Shown: positions 58,060-64,000 of the stretch, one piece after another
Numbering within the stretch: position 1 is the stretch's first letter
Layout: each line of letters begins with the position of its first letter
Source: Carnegiea gigantea
Taxonomy: Eukaryota; Streptophyta; Magnoliopsida; Caryophyllales; Cactaceae
NCBI GenBank assembly: GCA_029747015.1
Contig: JAKOGI010000182.1
Location: 273,001-337,000, forward strand
Length of the DNA stretch: 64,000 bases
Reading direction: 5' to 3'
Made by a program: the position numbers and the translations under genes
Notes under the pieces: generated by a model
Told to the model about the DNA's origin: nothing
Databases searched by the model: none
Seen by the model: the letters and a program-made list of their open reading frames with translations, nothing else

Positions 58060-60906
58060 ATTCATAGATTGTTGACTCAGGTACTGCTTTCTATGTCACT
58101 CCACATGAACTTTTTTTTCTCATCTTACTAAAGCGGTGATTTTGGCAAGGTAAAGATGGAAGATCAAGTTTCGAGCAAAATCATTGGTATTGGTGACATT
58201 ATATCCAAGTATCCAACACAGGATGCAAGCTTATATTAAAAGATGTGAGGCATGTTTCATACATATGCCTCAATCTTATATCGGTAGGAAAACTTGATGA
58301 CGCTAGTTTAGTTAATCACTTTGGTGGTGGAATGTGAAAGCTCACCAAAGGAAGTCTAATCATTGCCAGAGGAAAGAAAGAAGGTTCCTTTTGCTTTATG
58401 CAAGGAAAATTGTGTAAGGGGAGGTTAATGTTGCCTATGACAACTCAAATTTGGAGTTATGGTACAAAAGACTCGGACACATGAGTGAAAAAGGGTTGCA
58501 AATCCTTACTAGAACATACCTCCTTCCCAACATAAAATGCAAATCACTTGAGCCTTGTATAGATTGTTTGGCTGGCAAATAACATAGGGTGGCATTTCAT
58601 AAAAATGCCAGACCAACCAGAAGAATAACGCATGCTTGATTTGGTTCATAGTGACGTATGCTCTATGACTGGAAAGTCACTTGGCGGAGCATTATACTTT
58701 GTTACTTTTATTAATGACCACTCAAGAAAGGTTTGGGTCTCTTTGTTGAAAACAAAAGACCAGGTACTTGAAGCATTCAAGGAGTTTCACGCTAAGGTGG
58801 CGTGAAACTGGAAAAAAATTAAAAAGCATTCGAGTAGATAATGGTGGAAAATACCATGGTCCCTTTAAATCATATTAGAAGGTACATGGGATCAAGTTGG
58901 AGAAAAGTCATCAAAGATGCCTCAGCTAAATGGCTTAGTTTAGAGAATGAATCGGACTATTAAAGAAAGAGTCCGTTGCATGCTTTCTCATGCTAAACTC
59001 CCTAAATCCTTTTGGGTGGAGGTTGTGAAGACTGTCGTTGACATCATTGACTTTTCACCATTAGTTGCTTTGGATGGTTCTATCCCATAGGAAATTTGAT
59101 CAAAAAAGGTGTCATACAGCTACCTGAAAGTGTTTAGCTGCCGAGCATTTGTCCATATTTCTAAAGACGAGTGAGCCAAACTTGATTCGAATACAAAAGA
59201 GTGTATTTATCTCGTATCAATGAGAGATGAGTTTGGCTACCGACTTTGGGATTCTGTAAATAGAAGAATCACAAGAAGTTAAGATGTCGTATTCTTTAAG
59301 GGCTGAACCATGGAAGATTTTTTTAAAAAAAGCCTAGACACAAAGTTGTTGGAGATTCTGATACTGGTTCATCCCCCATGGTTTGTGATAATGCAAGAGA
59401 GCACACAACTGAAAACAATAATGAGACTAGTACAAATGACGATCCCGCCTCTTCCTCCAACGATGAAAGATCTCAAGAAGAGCCTCAGTTGAGGCAATCT
59501 AGTAAAGAAAGAAGACCATGCATCAGATATAACCCAGAAGAATATGTAACTCTCATAGATGAGGGAGAGCCTCAGAGTTACGAAGAAGCAATAGTTGATA
59601 GCCATCAGGCAGAATGGGTGAAACCCATGCAAGAAGAAATGAAATCCTTGCATGAGAATCATACATATAATCTAAAGGAATTGCCCAAGGGAAGAAAGGT
59701 CTTGAGAAACAAATGGGTGTACAGATTCAAGAATAAGAAAAATAATCCAAGACCGAGGTATAAAACTCGTCTCGTAGTGAAAGTTTCAATCAGAAGAAAG
59801 GGATAGATTTTGAAGAGATATTCTCTCCTACTGTGAAAATGTCTTAAACTAGAGGAGGAAATATATATGGAGCAACCTGAAGGGTTTGAAGTTGTAGGCA
59901 AAGAAAATTTGGTGTGCCAAGTTCAGAAGAGCCTCTATGGTCTTAAACAAGCTCCTAGGCAATTGTATAAGAAATTTGATTCTTCCATGGCTAAGCATAA
60001 TTTCAAGAAGACACTCGCTTATCATTGTGTCTTCATAAAGAAATACGCTGGTAGTGATTTCGTCATATTGTTGCTTTATATTGATGATATGTTAATAGTT
60101 GGCCATGATCCAAAGAAAATTTCTGCTTTAAAGAAGGCATTCAGTAAATCATTTGCAATGACGAATTTGCGATCAGCAAAGAAGATCTTTTTGGACGAGA
60201 ATAACTCGAGATAGATGAAAGAAGATATTATGGTTATCCCAAGAGAATTATGTTGAAAAATTGTTAGAAAAATTTAACAGACATAAAGCCAAACCTGTTA
60301 ACACACCACTTACTGGACATTTCTAGCTAAGTACGAAGCAAAGTCCAACAGGTGAGAAAGATGAAGTAGAAATGAAGAATGTTCCTTATTCATTTGTTGT
60401 TGGCATCCTAATGTATGCTATGATATGTACTGCACCTATTTGCTTATGCCGTGGGTGTCGTAAGTAGTTTCTTAACTAATCTAGGAAAAGAACATTGGAC
60501 AACAGTAAAATGGATATTGAGATATCTCAGGGGCACAACCAAGAAATATTTATACTTTGGTCAAGAAAACCCCGTGTTAATGGGCTACACAGATGCTGAC
60601 CTAGCTGGTGATATCCATTCTCCGAAATTAACTTTTGGGTATTTGACTACTTTTGCCAAGGGAGCATTGTCTTGGCAATCTAAAGTCCAAAAATACATTA
60701 CCCAGTCAACCACCGAGTCTGAATATGTTGCAGCTACTGAAGCATGTAAGGAGACTATATGGATGAGAAATTTCCTACTCGAATTAGGTTACGACCAAGA
60801 TAAATATGCATTGCGATGTAATAACCAAAGTATTATACATTCAGCTAAGAACTCTACTTTCCACTGCCGTTCGAGATATACTGATGTTCGCTATCATTGG
60901 ATTTAG
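58060..60906 (+). pseudogene. Copia pol remnant: protease, integrase, reverse transcriptase, RNase H
   Basis: Protease: IVDSGTAFYVTPH (about 58,067), active-site DSG kept. Integrase zinc region: LWYKRLGHMSEKGLQ (about 58,455), first His of HHCC changed to Tyr, then CIDCLAGK. Integrase core: DLVHSDVCSMTGKSLGG and SIRVDNGGKY, with stops. Reverse transcriptase: AEWVKPMQEEMKSLHENHTY and RNKWVYRFK (59,378-59,806), then a deletion, then CQVQKSLYGLKQAPRQ and the catalytic LLYIDDMLIVG (YIDD codons 60,077-60,088). RNase H: VKWILRYLRGT, GYTDADLAGD and STTESEYVAATEACKE (60,451-60,906), quite well preserved. Frames change at least six times. Confidence 0.82.
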
Positions 60907-61061
60907 GAAATGTTAGAAAATAAGCTCCTACAACTTGAAAAATCCACACTGATGAAAATTAGTCAGACATGACGACCAAGGTACACTCGACCAAGAAATC
61001 TGGAAACTATTGCAAAAGTGACGGTGTAATGTCCCTCAATTAAGTCAGGAAGGGGGAGATT

Positions 61062-61608
61062 TGTTGGATTCGTTCCTGACTTGGTAGGTGTTTTTAGAAC
61101 TAAAAACAATAAAAAGGAGAGAGGTGGGTAGAGAGAGAGAAAGAAAGAGAAAGATAGAGAAATAAAGACATGAAAAAAGAAACAGAGGAAACATTCAAAA
61201 CCTATTTTCTGAAATTAAGCAGCGTGATACATTTCCTTAGAAACAAATTTTTCCATGGTAAACATTTCTCTAAAATCCTATAAATAAAGGCAATCGAGAA
61301 TTGGTGAGGGTGTTCCACCAAAATTATGTGAAAATTATCTTTTTATATATCATTGAAGTGGGTTAGACTTTGAAAATATACCTTTTAAATTGTCTGGAGG
61401 AGTTGCATTTGTAATCCTACTATAAAATAGTGGAAGTATTTTTGGACTGATAGTCCCATAGTTTTACCTTCGATTTGGAGAGTTTTTCACACAAAAATTC
61501 ATGTGTCTCCATCTAAAATATTTATTTATTTTTGAATTGCCTATCTCAATTGCATAAAGAGGGAAAAGAGTTAACTTTGACATTATAGTAACCTGCCTTT
61601 TCCCAACA
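61062..61608 (+). repeat. Right LTR of Copia element 1
   Basis: 547 bp, TGTTGGATTC to TTTCCCAACA. It aligns with the left LTR except for scattered substitutions and a gap of about 60-70 bp after TATAAATAAAGGCAA. The purine-rich tract lies immediately upstream. Confidence 0.85.
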
Positions 61609-62201
61609 CTAGGGTACCTAGTTCCCCAAGCCTAGCTCTTGTTAAGAGTCTGTCCTGAAGTAAGAGCCAAAAGATGTAATTGTGCTTAGGGACTGATATT
61701 TGGAATCACGCTAATCTCCAGTGCCTGAAGACAGGCATCTGCCCTTGGAGCCAATCATAACTAGACTTGATATATACTATAAACACCATTAGCTGTGTGT
61801 GTCCAAATCCCTTCCTCATATCCGGCTCTAAATAGCTCTTTGAGTTCATGCAATATATTCTAATACCAATATGAGCCAGCAGAAGGAGTACAATCCTAGA
61901 AATAAATGTTTCGTAAATAAACTTCATGTACCCACTTTACTCACAAGGTGTCTGTTTTTGAAGATACAACCCAAATTAAGTTGCCTATGACAACCATATT
62001 TCAAAGTGAGCAGTTCTTTTTGTTAAGGCTATCTCCTTTTCTGCTGCGACAGAGCTTCTCCCAAACTACCAAAGCAAAAGCCGTTTTCTCACCATCTTCC
62101 CAAAGAAATTTCCTATAAATCTGTTCCACTCGTTTGATGTTGGGGAAACTCAATGATGAACCCAAATTCAAGTAGAAGCAAATTAACCAATTCCCCTCTT
62201 A
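61609..62201 (-). pseudogene. L1 ORF2 remnant, part before the Copia insertion
   Basis: The minus strand encodes IKRVEQIYRKFLWEDGE and ALVVWEKLCRSRK (about 62,150-62,050), then LVSKVGT-like and SSYDWLQGQMPVFRHW (about 61,740), then RLLTRARLGELGT (about 61,640). This is the region between reverse transcriptase and zf-RVT of a plant L1. The reading continues at 56,519 beyond the Copia element. The second Copia element truncates its other side at 62,202. Confidence 0.7.
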
Positions 62202-62919
62202 TGTTGTAAAATGACAATCAACTAACACCAAAAGTATTGAACCAGCCAAGAATCAAAAATAACAAATGATAAAAAGACCCAAGAATTTACGGGGAAAACC
62301 CTAATGTGGGGAAAAACCACGGGACTGTTAACAAACGGTACCAAAACTTCCACTAATCAACAAAGAACTAAGTGGGTATAGCCAAAGTTCATCTCTAGAT
62401 CAAACTATAGGCAATACAATCATCAAGGAAAGTCCTTGGCAACTCAATCTCCACAAACATCAATCAAAAAGGGTAAATAATATAAAACGTATCTGAGAAT
62501 TCTGAGCAGAATTTACCAACTTCAAGAGCTCAAAACGACAATGGCACCGTTGCATTTGAAGAGGAGAGTGTCAGGAACAACATATTAAAATTTGAGACCG
62601 ATCGAAGGTCGTTTGGTCATCGATCGGAGCCAAAACGTGAACTGCTGTACTGCTGTATTTCTTTCTCTCCCTCTGTTTTGCCTCTCTATATTCTACCCTA
62701 ATTTTCTGCTATTGCCGCCAGATAAATAACACCTATATATGCTCATTCTTGTAGCTTCCAAGAGAAGCTAAACCATAAGAGACAATTTGGACCTTTTTAG
62801 ACAAAATAATAGGGCCCACAAATGACTCATACATCCACATAATAATGTGGGTGAACAAAAACATTAGATCCAAAAATTTTATTGAGCCTCTTCCTCCATG
62901 TAGGAGGGAACGCCCAACA
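62202..62919 (-). repeat. 3' LTR of Copia element 2
   Basis: On the minus strand it starts TGTTGGGCGTTCCC directly after a purine tract (AGTGAGGGAGAGAT) and ends in CAACA at 62,202. Length 718 bp. The inner edge is secure from the purine tract; the outer edge is inferred from the inverted TGTTG/CAACA termini. Confidence 0.65.
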
Positions 62920-62959
62920 AATCTCTCCCTCACTCCTACATGGGGGGTTCCATCAAACC

Positions 62960-64000
62960 CGCTTTCAAATGACAAGCAATAATCTTGCTCTTGGGTAGAG
63001 TCTTAGTCAACATATCCGATCCATTTTGATCAGTGTACACCTTCTCCATTTGCAACAATTTCTCTTCCATCACTTCTCGAATCCAATGATACTTTCTTCG
63101 TATGTGTTTGTTCAGGAATGATAGGCAGCATTCTTGGCAAGGTGGATGACACTTTGACTACCACAATGAAGTGCATACTTTTCTTGGTTCAAACCAAGCT
63201 CTTCGAGGAAATTCTTCATCCACAACAACTCCTTGCCATCTTCAATGGCTGCAATGTACTCAGCCTCAGTAGTTGACAATGCAACGCACTTTTGTACTCT
63301 TGATTACCAAGACACATCAGCCCCTGCAAAAGTCATCAAATAACCAGAGGTAGACTTACTAGAATCAACATCACCTGATATATCTGAATCTGTGTACCCA
63401 TCTAACACAAGTTGTCCAGGTCCAAAGCACAAACAAACTCTAGAAGTACCCCTAAGATACCATAGAATCCACTTTACTGCTGCCCAATGCTCCCTACCAG
63501 GGTTAGACATGAACCTGCTAACGACTCCAACTGCATGTGTAATGTCTGGCCTTGTACAGACTATGGCATATATCAAACTTCCTACGGCTGAAGCATAGGG
63601 AACCTTCATCTCATTTTTATCTTCCTTACTTGTAGGACACTGACTAGAACTCAATTTCATGTGGCCTGCAAGCGGAAAACTCACAGGTTTAGCCTTGTCT
63701 TTGTTAAACTTCTGAAGCATCTTCTCAATGTACCTCTCTTGTAATAGCCAAAGTTTCTTATTCTTTCTGTCACGTGAGATGCGCATGCCTAAAATTTATT
63801 TTGCAAGGTCAAGATCCTTCATAGCAAAGGATTTACTCAAGGCATTCTTCAGATTAGCAATTCTCTTGGTGTTAGAACCAACAATCAATCTATCATCAAT
63901 ACATAGAAGGAGAATCAAAAAGTCACCCTCAGGATAGTTCTTCACAAACACACAAAGATCAGCATATGTTTTGTGGAATTTATGCTCAGTCATAAAAGAC
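62960..64000 (-). pseudogene. Copia 2 pol, reverse transcriptase and RNase H (partial)
   Basis: From the window edge on the minus strand: CVFVKNYPEGDFLILLL, then CIDDRLIVG (the YVDDM catalytic motif with Tyr to Cys and Met to Arg), LSKSFAMKDLDLAK, MRISRDRKNKKLWLLQERYI, YASAVGSLIYAIVCTRPDI, AVKWILWYLRGT and GYTDSDISGDVDSSKSTSGY. A TAA replaces Gln in the WQSR motif at about 63,304, after which STTEAEYIAAIEDGKELLW and HCGSQSVIHLAKNAAYHS continue. A few lesions only, but the altered active site argues against activity. Confidence 0.8.

Larger units (their letters stand above)
56520..61608 (+). mobile_element. Ty1/Copia LTR retrotransposon, degenerate, inserted in an L1
   Basis: LTRs at 56,520-57,125 and 61,062-61,608 both start TGTTGGATTC; the right one ends CCCAACA. 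A primer site TGGTGTCAGAGC (57,127-57,138, one mismatch to the initiator-Met tRNA type) follows the left LTR, and a purine tract AGGAAGGGGGAGA precedes the right one. Flanking pentamers CAAGG (left) and CTAGG (right) differ at one base. The coding region follows the Copia order (gag, protease, integrase, reverse transcriptase, RNase H) and is riddled with stops, frameshifts and at least one deletion. The element is old and inactive. Confidence 0.88.
62202..64000 (-). mobile_element. Copia LTR retrotransposon 2, 3' part, cut by the window edge
   Basis: It comprises the 3' LTR (62,202-62,919), a purine tract, and the end of pol running to the window edge. It is less decayed than Copia element 1 and related to the same TNT1-like group. 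It lies in the L1 remnant, next to Copia element 1. Confidence 0.8.

Noticed and set aside
1..64000. CRISPR arrays, operons, prophage or bacterial-type systems
   Set aside because: The window is plant nuclear DNA; no regularly spaced repeats or bacterial genes are present. The only bacterial-like sequence is the plastid rrn16 fragment.

Overview
The window is nuclear DNA of a flowering plant, most likely a eudicot. The evidence is spliced genes with GT-AG introns, a SEPALLATA-type MADS-box exon, a BIG GRAIN 1-like gene, a nuclear tRNA-Ile(AAU), plant-type Copia, L1, RTE and PIF/Harbinger elements, and a piece of plastid rrn16 embedded in nuclear sequence. I could not fix the family or genus from the sequence.

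Layout. (1) 604-10,883, + strand: a 14-exon gene for a protein of about 1,232 residues with an N-terminal FYRN-FYRC module, a basic nuclear-localisation-like patch and a C-terminal WD40-like half. An E2F-like site lies just upstream. (2) 11,669-17,384: a nuclear copy of the 3' end of plastid 16S rRNA, split by a complete 5.5 kb PIF/Harbinger DNA transposon (11,740-17,282, TTA target duplication) whose two genes are now broken. (3) 19,658-20,635, - strand: an intronless BIG GRAIN 1-like gene. (4) 20.8-50 kb: a gene-poor, AT-rich repeat region with one tRNA-Ile gene (28,352-28,425, - strand), an L1 retrotransposon with its poly(A) tail and target duplications (31,913-35,247), a 3.4 kb solo LTR with a perfect target duplication (36,073-39,481), and several MITE families. 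(5) 50,298-50,482, + strand: exon 1 of a SEPALLATA-like MADS-box gene whose remaining exons are not visible in the next 13.5 kb. (6) 53.2-64 kb: RTE-type LINE debris and an antisense L1 split by a degenerate Copia element (56,520-61,608) and cut by a second Copia element that runs off the right edge.

The strongest unusual observations are three. The L1 at 31.9-35.2 kb carries, exactly between its 5' target duplication and its own body, a 75 bp inverted copy of exon 8 of the FYR/WD40 gene located about 25 kb away. The plastid rrn16 copy shows C-to-T and G-to-A decay that appears to have created the TTA site used by the Harbinger transposon. A small MITE family with TWA target duplications has interiors made largely of a TTGAAG-type repeat. 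I see no evidence for a new multi-gene system: the three protein-coding genes are unrelated single plant genes, and most of the remaining structure is transposon nesting.
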